Assembly: GCA_031178065.1 (NCBI GenBank)
Contig: JAPSJS010000006.1
Coordinates: forward strand, 33,165-97,164
Source of the DNA: Altererythrobacter sp.
Lineage (GTDB): Bacteria; Pseudomonadota; Alphaproteobacteria; Sphingomonadales; Sphingomonadaceae
Reading direction: 5' to 3'
DNA length: 64,000 nt
The first letter of the stretch is position 1; each line of letters starts with the position of its first letter. Below, one piece after another: positions 44,085 through 55,404 of the stretch. The notes beneath the pieces were generated by a model. It saw only the letters and a list, made by a program, of their open reading frames with translations. It did not search any database and had not been told where the DNA came from. Position numbers and translations under genes: made by a program.

Positions 44085-45313
44085 CTAGTCTGCCGCCGTC
44101 TCCGTCGTGCGCTGCCAGAAGCGGCGCTTCGTCGCGGGCGCAGGCCCCGACTTCATCACCCGCTTGCGGAACAGCCGCGCGCCCAGGCGCACGAACAGGG
44201 CCACTGCCGCGATCTGCCAGACGATCGCCAGCGCGTGTGGCCACAGCGCCGGTTCCTGCGCGGCGCGCGCGATCATCGCGTAGGGCGAGCTGAGGGGGAA
44301 CACGATCGCGAACAGCTCGACCGGCGATCCCGGGTCGGTCATCGCATAGCTGGCGAGGAAGAAGACCAGCAACTGGAGGATCGTTGCCGGCATCGACAGG
44401 GTTTGCACGTCGCGCACGGTCGGCGCCATCGATCCGATGGCGAGGAAGATCGAGCCGATCAGCAGATAGGCCATCGCGAAATAGACGAGGAACAGCACGG
44501 CGAAGGCCGGCCAGCCGATTGCAGGCGCCGGCATTTGCTCCAGCAGGTTGCCGGCGAGCGCGATTGCGCCGCCGACGCCGCCCCACACCGCGATGCCGAC
44601 GAAGCTGAGCGCGAGCATCGCGAACAATTTGCCGAAGAAGACCGCGTCCATCGGCACGGCGGCAGCGAGGATCTCGATGATCTTGTTGGCCTTCTCCTCG
44701 ACGAGGTTGGACATGACCATGCCCGCCAGCAGCATCGAGAGGAGGAACAGCAGCGTGACCGCGGCCGTGGCGGTCGCCGCATTGGCGCTGCGTTCCTGCG
44801 CCACGCTCGTCGCTGTCGGGACGAGCGCAACTTGCGGATAGTCGGCCACGCCCGACGATCCGGCTTCGGCGGCGACCAGCGCGACCGGCCCCCGCCAGCG
44901 TTCGATGCGATCTTGCGTCCCGCTCAGGCGCGGGGCGGCCAGCGTGCCGCTCAGGACCGCGCCGAAATTCCGCTCGCTATCGCCGAGCAGCACGCCGGCG
45001 TCGTCCGCCGTGCTCGGTTCGACCGTCTCGATGTCGGGCAGGTCGACGAGATCGGCGAGGCGCGCGTGCGCCGCCGCGAAGGCGGCGGAATCGCCAGGCG
45101 CCATCGCCACGGCCAGCCGCGGGTTGTCGGCGCTGCGGATCGCCTGCGAGCTCAGCAGGCTGGCGATGCCGCCGATCGCGAGGAAGAACAGCGGGCCGAG
45201 CAGGAAGAACAGGAACGACTTGCTGAACAGGATCGCGGTGAAATCGCGCCGCGCGATCACGAAAGCCGCGCGGGCCAGCGGGAGACGGGCCTTCGCCCGC
45301 GAATCGGCCGGCG

Positions 45314-45317
<4 letters not shown>
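44085..45317 (-). CDS. ABC-2-type transporter permease (NatB-like)
   Basis: The 410-residue membrane protein has one N-terminal helix (about 29-52), then a soluble domain (about 55-190), and five more helices in the second half with the VMSNLVEEKANKIIEILAAAVPMDAVFFGK signature of ABC-2/NatB exporters. A NatAB pair exports Na+ in Bacillus; many homologues have unknown substrate. It ends in a basic tail rich in Arg and Lys. Its ATG overlaps the stop of the ATPase gene (ATGA), so the two form one exporter. The repeat pair lies just after its stop. Confidence 0.88.
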
Positions 45318-46306
<989 letters not shown>

Positions 46307-46350
46307 GCCCGGCAGGTAGCGTCCGGGCAGGTGCAGGAGCAAGTCAAAGC

Positions 46351-47412
46351 GTGGCCGACGCGCGAGAAAACGACCCGTTGCGCGAGGACCTGATCGCCGA
46401 GGCCCGGCGGCTGGGGTTTGTCGCGGTCGGCATCGCGCCGGCCGCGGACGATCCGCTGCGCGCGCGGCGTCTCTCCGAATGGATTGCAGCCGGGCATCAC
46501 GGCTCGATGGGCTGGATGGAGGACCGTGCCGAAGTGCGGCAGGGGCCGCAGTCGATGTGGCCCGACGCGAGGAGCGTGATCGCGCTCGGCATGAGCTACG
46601 CGCCCGCGGCCGATCCGCTGGCGCTGGCGGAGGCGCATGACCGCGCGCGGATCTCGGTCTATGCGCAGGGGCGCGACTATCACGATACGGTGAAGAAGGC
46701 TGCGAAGGCGCTCGCCCGCTGGCTGGTGGCGCGGGCGCCGGGGGCCGAGCTCAAGGTCTTCGTCGATACCGCGCCGGTGATGGAAAAGCCGCTCGGGCAG
46801 ATGGCCGGGCTTGGCTGGCAGGGCAAGCACACCAACCTCGTCAGCCGCGAGCACGGCAACTGGCTGTTCCTCGCCGCGATCTACACCACCGTGGAACTCG
46901 CGCCCGATGCGCCGCATTCCGACCGCTGCGGCTCCTGCAGCGCCTGCCAGGACGCGTGCCCGACGGCGGCCTTCCCGGAGCCCTACCGCCTCGACGCCCG
47001 CCGCTGCATATCTTACCTCACTATCGAGCACACGGGCAACATTCCTAAAGTTTTCCGCAAAGCCATCGGCAACCGCATCTACGGCTGCGATGACTGCCTG
47101 GCGGTGTGTCCGTGGAACAAGTTTGCCGACGCGGCGGCGCGCAATCTCGCGTTTCTGCCGCGCGCCGAACTTGCCGCGCCGCGGCTTGCCGAACTGCTTG
47201 CGCTCGACGATGCGGGGTTCCGCCAGCTCTTCTCCGGCTCGCCGATCAAGCGCATCGGGCGCGATCGGTTCGTGCGCAATTGCCTGATCGCGGCGGGTAA
47301 CAGCGGGGATGCGGGATTGATCGATCAGGTGACGGCGCTGACCCGCGATCCCGATCCGGTGGTTGCCGAAGCGGCCGAATGGGCGCTCGCGGAACTCAGA
47401 CCAGCGCCTTGA
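46351..47412 (+). CDS. queG: Epoxyqueuosine reductase
   Basis: The 353-residue cobalamin- and Fe-S-dependent enzyme performs the last step of queuosine synthesis in tRNA. It has GHHGSMGWM in the N-terminal domain, [24 protein letters not shown] with a catalytic Asp, and two 4Fe-4S motifs: [12 protein letters not shown] and, further on, [15 protein letters not shown]-like C-terminal segment ends the protein. Translation begins at GTG 46351 after an AGGAG site. Its 3' end overlaps the convergent reductase by 17 bases. Length fits QueG. Confidence 0.95.
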   Translation: MADARENDPLREDLIAEARRLGFVAVGIAPAADDPLRARRLSEWIAAGHHGSMGWMEDRAEVRQGPQSMWPDARSVIALGMSYAPAADPLALAEAHDRARISVYAQGRDYHDTVKKAAKALARWLVARAPGAELKVFVDTAPVMEKPLGQMAGLGWQGKHTNLVSREHGNWLFLAAIYTTVELAPDAPHSDRCGSCSACQDACPTAAFPEPYRLDARRCISYLTIEHTGNIPKVFRKAIGNRIYGCDDCLAVCPWNKFADAAARNLAFLPRAELAAPRLAELLALDDAGFRQLFSGSPIKRIGRDRFVRNCLIAAGNSGDAGLIDQVTALTRDPDPVVAEAAEWALAELRPAP

Positions 47413-48622
47413 GCGATATCTCCGGATCGGCCAGCGCCTCGCGCTCCGGCTTCGTGCCCGCCTCGACCAGCTTGCGCCCCTGCGCGTAGTCCTTGGTCGC
47501 GTTGACGCAGTCGAGTGCGATCACGCGGCCTTCCTTGAGATAGACGATCGAGAACTTGCGTGCCGCCGGATCGCCGCGGAGCACCGTCTCGTCGTGGTCG
47601 ATCGAGAGGCCGACGGTCTGCAGGCGCAAATCGTACTGGTTGGACCAGAACCACGGGACCGCATTGTAGGGCTGGGGGTTACCGCAGACCGCCTTCGCCG
47701 CGGTGGTCGCCATGTCGTTGGCGTTTTGCACCGATTCGAGCCGGATCACCGCGCCGCCGGCATAGGGATTGGCATGCGCGGCGCAGTCGCCGATAGCATA
47801 GATGTAGGGGAGCGAGGTGCGGCAGAACTCGTCGACATCGACCCCGTTCGCACCCGCCGCACCCGCGGCGATCAGCGGCCCGACCGAGGGTACGATCCCG
47901 ATCCCGACCACGACCAGGTCCGCAGGAATGATCTCGCCACTGCCGAGGCCCACGCCCGTCACCCGGTCGCCGTCCCCCTCGATCCGCTCGACTGCCGCCT
48001 CCAGACGCACGTCGACGCCGTGCGCGCGGTGCTCATCTTCGTAGAAGCGCGAGAGCTCTTCCCCGGCAACGCGCGCGAGCACGCGCGGCAGCGCTTCGAC
48101 CAGCGTCACCTCGCAACCGAGCTTGCGCAGCACGGCTGCGGCCTCGAGTCCGATATAGCCGCCGCCGACCACGACCGCGCGGCGGGCGCCCGCCTCGAGC
48201 TCCGCCATCATCCGATCGACATCGGCACGGGTCCGCACTGAGTGGACGCCGGCGAGGTCGGCGCCGGGGCACGACAGACGCCGCGGATCGCCGCCCGCTG
48301 CCCAGATGAGCTGACCGTAGCCGACGCGGCTTTCATCGGAGAGGACGATCTCGTGCGCTGTGGCATCGACTGCGACAACCGCGGTCCGCAGCAGCAGCGT
48401 GATGTCCTTGTCGGCCCAGAACTGCGGCGGGCGGATGCAGATCCGCTCGAACGGCTTTTCGCCTGCGAGATACTCCTTCGACAGCGGCGGCCGCTCGTAC
48501 GGCGGCTCGCTGTCGCGCCCGATCATCGCGATCGAGCCGGCAAATCCGTTCTGGCGCAGGGCGATAGCGGCTTGCGCGCCGCCATGCCCCGTGCCGACGA
48601 TCACTATGTCAGCGCGTTCCAT
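47396..48622 (-). CDS. NAD(P)H-dependent FAD ferredoxin reductase, P450-system type
   Basis: The 408-residue flavoprotein has an N-terminal FAD-binding GTGHGG at 10-15, the PPLSKEYL segment, an NAD-binding [17 protein letters not shown], and the second FAD contact [10 protein letters not shown]. Length and motifs fit the putidaredoxin-reductase / rhodocoxin-reductase class that feeds electrons to P450s through 2Fe-2S ferredoxins. The CYP153 gene 3.6 kb away on the same strand is a plausible client. No ferredoxin gene is found in this window. It overlaps queG by 17 bases at the 3' end. Confidence 0.85.
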   Translation of the reverse strand: MERADIVIVGTGHGGAQAAIALRQNGFAGSIAMIGRDSEPPYERPPLSKEYLAGEKPFERICIRPPQFWADKDITLLLRTAVVAVDATAHEIVLSDESRVGYGQLIWAAGGDPRRLSCPGADLAGVHSVRTRADVDRMMAELEAGARRAVVVGGGYIGLEAAAVLRKLGCEVTLVEALPRVLARVAGEELSRFYEDEHRAHGVDVRLEAAVERIEGDGDRVTGVGLGSGEIIPADLVVVGIGIVPSVGPLIAAGAAGANGVDVDEFCRTSLPYIYAIGDCAAHANPYAGGAVIRLESVQNANDMATTAAKAVCGNPQPYNAVPWFWSNQYDLRLQTVGLSIDHDETVLRGDPAARKFSIVYLKEGRVIALDCVNATKDYAQGRKLVEAGTKPEREALADPEISLKALV

Positions 48623-48693
48623 GCAGGGCGGGATTTGGGCAAATACGCTGCCGGGTCAACCCTCGCTTGGGGGTATGCGGAGAACGATCCCAC

Positions 48694-51600
48694 CTATCGC
48701 CCGAGCAAATTGCGCGCCTGGCTCGCGATCTGTGCCAGCATTGCGGGCGCCACCGGCGAATGCGCCTGCGCCCGTCCGATCATCGCGCGGAATTGCCGGA
48801 TCGCGGCGGCATTCTCCTCCGCCCAGGCGCCGACGACGCCGACCGGATCCTTCTTCGCATCCTTGCGGCGGGCGAGCCGGCGCAGGAAATCGAGCCGCAT
48901 CTGCTGGAAATCGCGCGCGAGCCCGGCCACGAGCAGGCGTTCCCACACGTCCGACGGATCCATCAGCGCAGCCGTCCCCTGCGCCCAATCGAGCCCCAGA
49001 CGCGCGCCGAGGTCGGTGAAGGCGCCGGTCAGCTTGCGCGCACCGATGTCGGCATCGCGTGCGAGGCTGGCGAGCCCGACCGCGCCGTCCATGTCGAACA
49101 GGTGCGCGACCTCGGCCGCGATCTCCTCGGGTGCACCCATCTCCACGAAGGCTGCGCGCATCTTGGTCGACTGCTGGCGCGATTCGGGGGCCAGCAGGCC
49201 TTCGGTGCCGGAGGAAAGCTCGCCCACGCCCTTGGACAGTTCGGCGATGATCCTGGACGGCCCGGCCCGGCCCGCACCGGCACGCAGAAGATCCGCCATC
49301 TGGCTGCGCATCGCAGCGGCCACGCGGTCGAACAGCGTGATTCGCGCGACTTCGGGCATGACCGCGTAGTCGAGCCGGTCCCACAGGGCTTCCAGCCCGA
49401 ACAGCTTCTCGGCCGCGACGAACGCCGCTGCGACCTGAGCCAGCTCGGTGCCTTCCTCTTCGGCCAGCTCGAACGGATTGACCAAGCCGAGGCGGTTGAT
49501 GATCCGGTTCGCCACGCTGGTGGCGATGATCTCGCGCCGGAGCCGGTGATCGAGGATCTGCGCCTTGAACTTGCTCCGCATCGGCGCGGGGAAATACTCG
49601 AGGAGATCGGGTTCGAGCACCGGATCGTCGGGTAGTCCGCTCTGCTCGATCGCATCCTGCAGCACGAGCTTGGTCGAGGATAGCAGCACGGCCAGTTCGG
49701 GCCGCGTCAGGCCCGCGCCGTCGCTGGCGCGCCGCGTCAGCGTCTCGCCCTCGGCGAGGCCTTCGGTGCGCCGGTCTAGGTAGCCGCGATCTTCCAGGGT
49801 TTCGATCAGCCGCACCTGCGAGGCGGTCGCCTTGGCGCCGCCGAGTTCGGCGACCGACAGCGCCAGCGTCTGGAGCCGGTTGTCCTCCAGCACCAGCGCG
49901 GCGACTTCGTCAGTCATCTCGAGCAGCAGCTTGTTGCGCTTCGGTTCCGACAGGCGGCCGGCACGGCGCGCGCCGGCAAGCGCGATCTTGATATTGACCT
50001 CGTTGTCCGAGCAGTCGACGCCCGCCGAGTTGTCGATGAAGTCGGTGTTGATGCGCCCGCCGCCGAGCGCGAATTCGATCCGTCCGGCCTGGGTGACGCC
50101 GAGGTTCGCGCCCTCGCCGATCACCCGCGCGCGCATCTCCGCCGCGCTGACGCGCAGCGCATCGTTCGCCGGGTCGCCGACCTGGACGTTGTTCTCGAGA
50201 GCGCTCTTCACGTAGGTGCCGATGCCGCCGAACCAGATCAGGTCCACCCGAGCCTTGAGGATCGCTGAAATCAGCGCTTCGGGCTCGATCTCCTTGGCAT
50301 CGATGTCGAGCATCTTGCGTACCGCGGCGGTCAACGGAATGCGCTTCATCGTTCGCGGCCAGACGCCGCCGCCCTTGGAGATCAGCGCCTTGTCGTAGTC
50401 CTCCCAGCTCGACGCCGGCAGGTCGAAGAGGCGCTTGCGTTCCTTCCAGCTCGCGGCCGGATCGGGATCGGGATCGATGAAGATGTGGCGGTGGTCGAAG
50501 GCGGCCACGAGCAGAATCGCCTTCGACAGCAGCATGCCGTTGCCGAACACGTCGCCCGACATGTCGCCGCAGCCGGCGACGCGCACCGGTTCGGTCTGCA
50601 CGTCGACGCCCATTTCGCGGAAGTGTCGCTGGACCGAGACCCAGGCGCCGCGCGCCGTGATCCCCATCGCCTTGTGATCATAGCCGTTCGAACCGCCGCT
50701 GGCGAAGGCATCGCCCAGCCAAAAGTCCTGCTTCTGCGCGATCGCGTTGGCCACGTCGGAGAAGCGCGCCGTGCCCTTGTCGGCGGCGACGACGAAATAG
50801 GGATCCTCGCAGTCGCGGATGAAGACCGCGTCGGGATGGACGACCCTGTCGTCCACAATGTTGTCGGTCACCGACAGCAGCGTGCGAATGAAGATCTCGT
50901 AACTCGCCTGGCCTTCCGCGGCCCATGAGGCACGGTCCTTCTCGGGCGCGGGAAGCTGCTTGGGGTAGAACCCGCCCTTGGCGCCGGTCGGCACGATCAC
51001 TGCGTTCTTGACGCGCTGCGCCTTCATCAGGCCGAGAACCTCGGTGCGGAAGTCGTCGCGCCGGTCCGACCAGCGCAGACCGCCGCGCGCGACCGGCCCT
51101 GCGCGCAGGTGGATGCCCTCCACCCGCCGCGAGTAGACGAAGATTTCGCGCCACGGAATGGGCCTGGGCAGCGCCGGGACGAGCGCCGAATCGATCTTGA
51201 ACGCCAGCGCTTCCTGCGCCGCGGGGGCGAAAGCATTGGTGCGCAGGATCGCACGCACGAGCGCGTCATAGAGCCGCAGCAGGCGGTCGTCGTTGATCGC
51301 GGCGACGTTCGCGAGACCCTGCTTGATCGCGGCGGCCGCGTCCTTCTCCGCGGCTTCGCGGTCGCCGCCGAAGGCGGGATCGTGCCTGGCGGCAAAGAGC
51401 TTCGCGATCGCGCGAGTGACCGTCGGAGCCCGGTCGAGCGCGTCGACCACGGTATAGATCGTGAAGCTGACGCCCGCCTGCCGCAGATAGCGATAGAACG
51501 CGCGCAGCAGGTTCGCCTCGTCGGCACCGAGCCCGGCGCCGATCACCAGGCGGTTGAACGGATCGTCCTCCGCGCGGCCGTTGAGCACGGCGGCGATCGC

Positions 51601-53418
51601 CTGTTCGATCGCGTCCGCCCGTGCCAGCAGCGGCGCGGCGGTGTCGCCTTCCGGCAATGCCAGCGTGAAATCATGGATCGTGCCGAGCCGCCCCTCGTCG
51701 AGCGCAGTCGGGATTTCGGCGAGGACGCGGAAGCCGAAGTTCTCCAGCGCGGGCACCGCGTCGGACAGCGGCAGCGCGCCTTCGTGCTCGTAGATCTTGA
51801 GCCGCAGATGCCCCTCGGCATCGTCGTCGAGCGTGTAGAGGCGCGCATCGCGCTGCGTGGCCGCTCCGCTCGGAGCGTCGGCGTCGGTCACCGAAAGGTG
51901 CCGCATGCGCGCGATATCGCGCGCGGCTTCGGCCGCGCCGTACTTGTTCCGGTAGGGCTGCGGGAACGCTTCGGCGAAGCGCGTCGCGATGGCGGCGGCA
52001 CGGCCCGCTTCCATCTGCTGGGCGAGCTCGCTCTCGACCGCTTCGGCCCAGCCGCGCAGCATCGTCTGGAGCCGCGTCTCGAGCTCGCGCTCGGGCGTCG
52101 CCACCTCTCCGCCGCGCAAGTCGAGGACGAAGCGGAGCATGGCAAGATTGCCGCCTTCTACCTGCAGGCTCCAGTCGATCAGGGTCGCACACGCGCCTTC
52201 TTCGAGCAGTTCCTGGATGCGAAGCCGCACCTGGGTGGCGAGCATGTCGCGCGGCATCCATACGAAGGCGAAGAGATGCCGGGCCAGCGGCGCCTCGACC
52301 AGCGCGAGGCGCGGGCGCGGGCGATCGACGAGGCTCATCATCGCGGTCGCGACGCGCTCTATATCCTCGTCCGGGAAGCCGATCACGAGATCGTGCGGCA
52401 GCGCCGTCAGCGCATGGGCCAGTGCCTTGCCCGCGTGGCCGCCGGCGTCGAAGTCGAACTTCTCCATCAGTCCGGTCAGCCGCTCGCGCAGGCGCGGAAC
52501 CTGGGTTGGGGCAGCGGCAAGCGCCGCGCTGGTCCAGACGCCGGCATGAATCGAGAGCGCCACCAGGTCCCCGTTCTCGCGCACCGGCACGATGAACAGG
52601 TCGAGCGGCACGCGGCGGTGGACGTTGGAGACCCGGTTGGCCTTGATGATCAGCAGCTCGTGCCCGTCGTCGGCTGCGCCGAACCACTCGAACGCGCGCT
52701 CGTAGGAGGCGTCGGCGAGGATCTGCTTGGCGCTCTTGCGGCAGATGCCGAGCAGGTCGGAATGGCTGCCGTCGCGGTAGCGCGTGACATGGCCGAGCTG
52801 GGTCAGCATACCGCTTTCGAGCCAGCGGAGGAGCTCGGCGCCTTCGGCGTCGTCGATCCGGGCGGCGTCGGCGCGCATGGCTTCGCGCATCTTGGGCCAG
52901 TCGGCCACGGCGGCGCGGACGTCGGTCAGCGTGACGCGCAGTGCGCGTTCCAGTTCGCGGCGCTGGCGTGCGTCGATACGCACCGTCTCCACATAGATCA
53001 TCGACTCGCGTCGAGTGTCGTCACCCCGCTCGCCCGCAATCGCCTTCAGCGCGCCCTCGTCATCGCGGCGGACGTGGACCACCGGGTGGACCAGGCGGTC
53101 GATCGCGAGACCCTGCGCCGCGATCGTCGCGGCGACCGAGTCGACCAGGAACGGCATGTCGTCGTTGATCAGCGCAATGCGCATGAAGCGGCGCCCATCG
53201 GTGGCCGAGGCAAGCGCGATCGCGACCTCTCCCGGCGCACGCCGGCTCGCGGCGTCGAGCATGAAGGCCGCGGCTTCGCGCACCTTGTCGGTCGCGAACG
53301 GCGTGTCGCCGGGCAGCAGCGACTCGCAGATTCGCGTGGTCAGCGCCTCTGCGAGGGAAGAACTGTCAGCCAGCCGGCGGCGGGGTGTGTCGGAAGACGC
53401 GGCTGCGTTGGAACCCAT
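48694..53418 (-). CDS. gdhB: Large NAD-specific glutamate dehydrogenase (about 180 kDa class)
   Basis: The 1574-residue enzyme oxidises glutamate to 2-oxoglutarate and ammonia with NAD. The first 700 residues form the long regulatory N-terminal domain of this class (with an ACT-like start, LINDDMPFLVDSV). The catalytic part has GGLRWSDRRDDFRTEVLGLMKAQRVKNAVIVPTGAKGGF, with the GAKGG Lys loop, and GCGDMSGDVFGNGM in the dinucleotide domain. A long C-terminal domain follows. I choose the ATG at 53418 because GGAG lies eight bases upstream; 53439 is an alternative. Length matches the family. The symbol follows Pseudomonas usage. Confidence 0.93.
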   Translation of the reverse strand: MGSNAAASSDTPRRRLADSSSLAEALTTRICESLLPGDTPFATDKVREAAAFMLDAASRRAPGEVAIALASATDGRRFMRIALINDDMPFLVDSVAATIAAQGLAIDRLVHPVVHVRRDDEGALKAIAGERGDDTRRESMIYVETVRIDARQRRELERALRVTLTDVRAAVADWPKMREAMRADAARIDDAEGAELLRWLESGMLTQLGHVTRYRDGSHSDLLGICRKSAKQILADASYERAFEWFGAADDGHELLIIKANRVSNVHRRVPLDLFIVPVRENGDLVALSIHAGVWTSAALAAAPTQVPRLRERLTGLMEKFDFDAGGHAGKALAHALTALPHDLVIGFPDEDIERVATAMMSLVDRPRPRLALVEAPLARHLFAFVWMPRDMLATQVRLRIQELLEEGACATLIDWSLQVEGGNLAMLRFVLDLRGGEVATPERELETRLQTMLRGWAEAVESELAQQMEAGRAAAIATRFAEAFPQPYRNKYGAAEAARDIARMRHLSVTDADAPSGAATQRDARLYTLDDDAEGHLRLKIYEHEGALPLSDAVPALENFGFRVLAEIPTALDEGRLGTIHDFTLALPEGDTAAPLLARADAIEQAIAAVLNGRAEDDPFNRLVIGAGLGADEANLLRAFYRYLRQAGVSFTIYTVVDALDRAPTVTRAIAKLFAARHDPAFGGDREAAEKDAAAAIKQGLANVAAINDDRLLRLYDALVRAILRTNAFAPAAQEALAFKIDSALVPALPRPIPWREIFVYSRRVEGIHLRAGPVARGGLRWSDRRDDFRTEVLGLMKAQRVKNAVIVPTGAKGGFYPKQLPAPEKDRASWAAEGQASYEIFIRTLLSVTDNIVDDRVVHPDAVFIRDCEDPYFVVAADKGTARFSDVANAIAQKQDFWLGDAFASGGSNGYDHKAMGITARGAWVSVQRHFREMGVDVQTEPVRVAGCGDMSGDVFGNGMLLSKAILLVAAFDHRHIFIDPDPDPAASWKERKRLFDLPASSWEDYDKALISKGGGVWPRTMKRIPLTAAVRKMLDIDAKEIEPEALISAILKARVDLIWFGGIGTYVKSALENNVQVGDPANDALRVSAAEMRARVIGEGANLGVTQAGRIEFALGGGRINTDFIDNSAGVDCSDNEVNIKIALAGARRAGRLSEPKRNKLLLEMTDEVAALVLEDNRLQTLALSVAELGGAKATASQVRLIETLEDRGYLDRRTEGLAEGETLTRRASDGAGLTRPELAVLLSSTKLVLQDAIEQSGLPDDPVLEPDLLEYFPAPMRSKFKAQILDHRLRREIIATSVANRIINRLGLVNPFELAEEEGTELAQVAAAFVAAEKLFGLEALWDRLDYAVMPEVARITLFDRVAAAMRSQMADLLRAGAGRAGPSRIIAELSKGVGELSSGTEGLLAPESRQQSTKMRAAFVEMGAPEEIAAEVAHLFDMDGAVGLASLARDADIGARKLTGAFTDLGARLGLDWAQGTAALMDPSDVWERLLVAGLARDFQQMRLDFLRRLARRKDAKKDPVGVVGAWAEENAAAIRQFRAMIGRAQAHSPVAPAMLAQIASQARNLLGR

Positions 53419-53556
53419 CGAAATCGCTCCATCGGGCATCGGGGCCCGGCCACTGCATGCCGCAACGTGCGGCAATAATGTTGCGCGCCTACGCCCAAAT
53501 CGTTCGCGCCGCAAGCCGGCTCGGCCGCCCCTTTACCACAAGGCGTGCGCCCTCGG

Positions 53557-54537
53557 CTAACGCATGAAATCGCCCAGAAGTTCGAGCGATCTCACGCGCG
53601 CTGCCGGGTCGTACGTGGCGCCCGACATCATGATCTCGTCGGCCCCCGTTCGGGCCACGAACGCCGCGATCTTCGCCCTGGCCTGCTCGGGTGTTCCGAT
53701 TGCGGAAGCTTCTCCGATGTGATCGAGGATGGCGCGTGCCTGCGGAGGCAGACTGTCGCGGTACCCCGGCACCGGCGGCGGGAGACGCCCGGGATTGCCG
53801 GTGCGCAGCCGCACGAAGCTCTGCGCCTGGGACGATGCGATCAGCTCGGCCTCTTCCTCGCTCTCGGCGACGAACACGGTCATCGCGGCCATGACGTGGG
53901 GCCGCTCGAGCGCTTCTGACGGGCGGAAGTCGCGGCGGTAGAGCTCCAGCGCGGCGTCGAGATGGGTCGGTGCGAAATGGCTGGCGAAGGCGTATGGCAG
54001 GCCCAGCCGTGCGGCAAGCTGTGCACCGAACAGGCTCGATCCGAGCATCCACAGATCCACCTCGGCGCCGAACCCCGGCGTCGCCCTGATCGGCACTTCG
54101 GGGTCGCCGGTCAGGAGTGCGCGCAGCTCGACCACGTCCTGCGGAAAGAGCTCGGCGGCGCGGTGCAGGTCCTTGCGCAGCGCACGCTGCAGCTCCGGCC
54201 CGGCGCCCGGCGCTCGGCCTAGCCCGAGGTCGACGCGCCCCGGAAACAGCGCCGCGAGCGTGCCGAACTGCTCGGCAATCATGAAAGGGTTGTGGTTGGG
54301 CAGCATGATGCCGCCTGCGCCGATGCGAATAGTCGAGGTCGCATGGCCGACATGGGCGATCACGACCGAGGTCGCGCCGCCGGCGATACCTTCCATCGCG
54401 TGATGTTCGGCAATCCAGAAGCGCTTGCATCCGGCCGCCTCGGCCGCGCGGGCGAGGTCGGCCGTGGCGGCATACGCCTCCTCCAGCGTGCCGCCTTCGC
54501 GCACCGGAACGAGATCGAGAACGGCAAAATCGGTCAT
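53557..54537 (-). CDS. Luciferase-like flavin-dependent monooxygenase family protein
   Basis: The 326-residue protein has the LLM-class TIM barrel: LDLVPVREGGT near the N-terminus, RFWIAEHHAMEGIAGG, IRIGAGGIMLPNHNPFMIAEQFGTLAALFPGRVDLGLGRAPG, and the C-terminal DEIMMSGATYDPAARVRSLELL. The MLPNHNP segment and the size place it with the single-component MsnO8-like subgroup, common in proteobacteria and without known substrate. It would bind reduced FMN. The TPR gene stop overlaps its start? In fact the TPR gene (54534-55388) ends four bases within it (ATGA), so these two are coupled. Confidence 0.88.
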   Translation of the reverse strand: MTDFAVLDLVPVREGGTLEEAYAATADLARAAEAAGCKRFWIAEHHAMEGIAGGATSVVIAHVGHATSTIRIGAGGIMLPNHNPFMIAEQFGTLAALFPGRVDLGLGRAPGAGPELQRALRKDLHRAAELFPQDVVELRALLTGDPEVPIRATPGFGAEVDLWMLGSSLFGAQLAARLGLPYAFASHFAPTHLDAALELYRRDFRPSEALERPHVMAAMTVFVAESEEEAELIASSQAQSFVRLRTGNPGRLPPPVPGYRDSLPPQARAILDHIGEASAIGTPEQARAKIAAFVARTGADEIMMSGATYDPAARVRSLELLGDFMR

Positions 54538-55388
54538 GGCATGTCCAGTTGGTCGAGATAGGCTTGCGCGGTCGCAGCCGCTTCGCTGCCGGGGGAGGCG
54601 TCGATCACCGAACGCCAGCTTTTGCGCGCGGCATCGTCGCGCCCGGCCATGGCGGCGATGACGCCGGCTTCGAGCCCGACGGCGGTGTCGAGCGGCGCAA
54701 GTATGGCCGCGCGCTCGATCCTTGCTTGCGCCTCATCGAAGTTCCCGAGCCGCCGCGAAAGGGTCGCCGACAGCAGCCAGGCCTGCGCGTTGTCGGGCAG
54801 CGCCGTGCGCGCCGTGTCCAGCGCGGCTGCGGCTTCGTCGACGCGGTTGAGCGCGACGAGTGCGATCGCGCGGTCGATCGCGATCTGGCCGAGAATGGCA
54901 TCCTGTCCGGCAGCCGCCTCGCCGCTTGCCGCTTGTGCGTCGGTCCGTGCCGCGTCGAGAATGGCGAGTGCGCCCGCGGGGTCGCCCCGGGCCAGCAGGG
55001 CGCCGCCTGCGAGCCCGCCGCGCAGCGCGCGCGCGCGATGGTCGCTGCTCGGCGTGGCGTTGCGCGCCTGCAGGAAGGTTTCGGCCGCAGCGCTCTGCTG
55101 GCCGAGCTGAGCCTGCGCCACTCCGAGGCACTGCGCCGCATCGCCGCGCTCCCCGCCGCTCGCCTCCGTCAGCCAGGCTTCGGCCTCGTTCGCCGCACCG
55201 CCCGCGTCCTGCCGCGTGCGGGTGAGGCACTGGGCCAGTCGGCTAGTCGGCGGAAGAACCTCGACATAGGCGTTTTGCCGGGCGCGCGTGCGTTCGCGCT
55301 GTTCGTAGAGCTCGTCGGGAATCGGCGAGATCGGCTCGGTGGTCGGCATCGGACCGACTTGGAGCAGGAAAACGATGAGTGGGGTCAT
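54534..55388 (-). CDS. Tetratricopeptide-repeat protein
   Basis: The 284-residue protein starts with a hydrophobic segment (about 1-12, then PMPTTEP), possibly a signal or short anchor. It continues with helix-turn-helix repeats of about 34 residues: DAAQCLGVAQAQLGQQSAAAETFLQA, ALALVALNRVDEAAAALDTARTALPDNAQAWLLSATLSRRLGNFDEAQARIERAAILAP and further units. TPR proteins bind partner proteins. Its stop overlaps the flavoprotein ATG by four bases. It follows the alpha/beta hydrolase gene by 16 bases. Partner is unknown. Confidence 0.82.
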   Translation of the reverse strand: MTPLIVFLLQVGPMPTTEPISPIPDELYEQRERTRARQNAYVEVLPPTSRLAQCLTRTRQDAGGAANEAEAWLTEASGGERGDAAQCLGVAQAQLGQQSAAAETFLQARNATPSSDHRARALRGGLAGGALLARGDPAGALAILDAARTDAQAASGEAAAGQDAILGQIAIDRAIALVALNRVDEAAAALDTARTALPDNAQAWLLSATLSRRLGNFDEAQARIERAAILAPLDTAVGLEAGVIAAMAGRDDAARKSWRSVIDASPGSEAAATAQAYLDQLDMP

Positions 55389-55404
55389 GAGGCGCGGGAT
55401 CCAG

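Noticed and set aside
51109..53478. Very long open frame (789 codons) antisense to the glutamate dehydrogenase gene
   Set aside because: Its composition is the Arg/His/Asp-rich pattern of a shadow of a GC-rich gene, with no motif; the opposite strand encodes a complete, recognisable enzyme.
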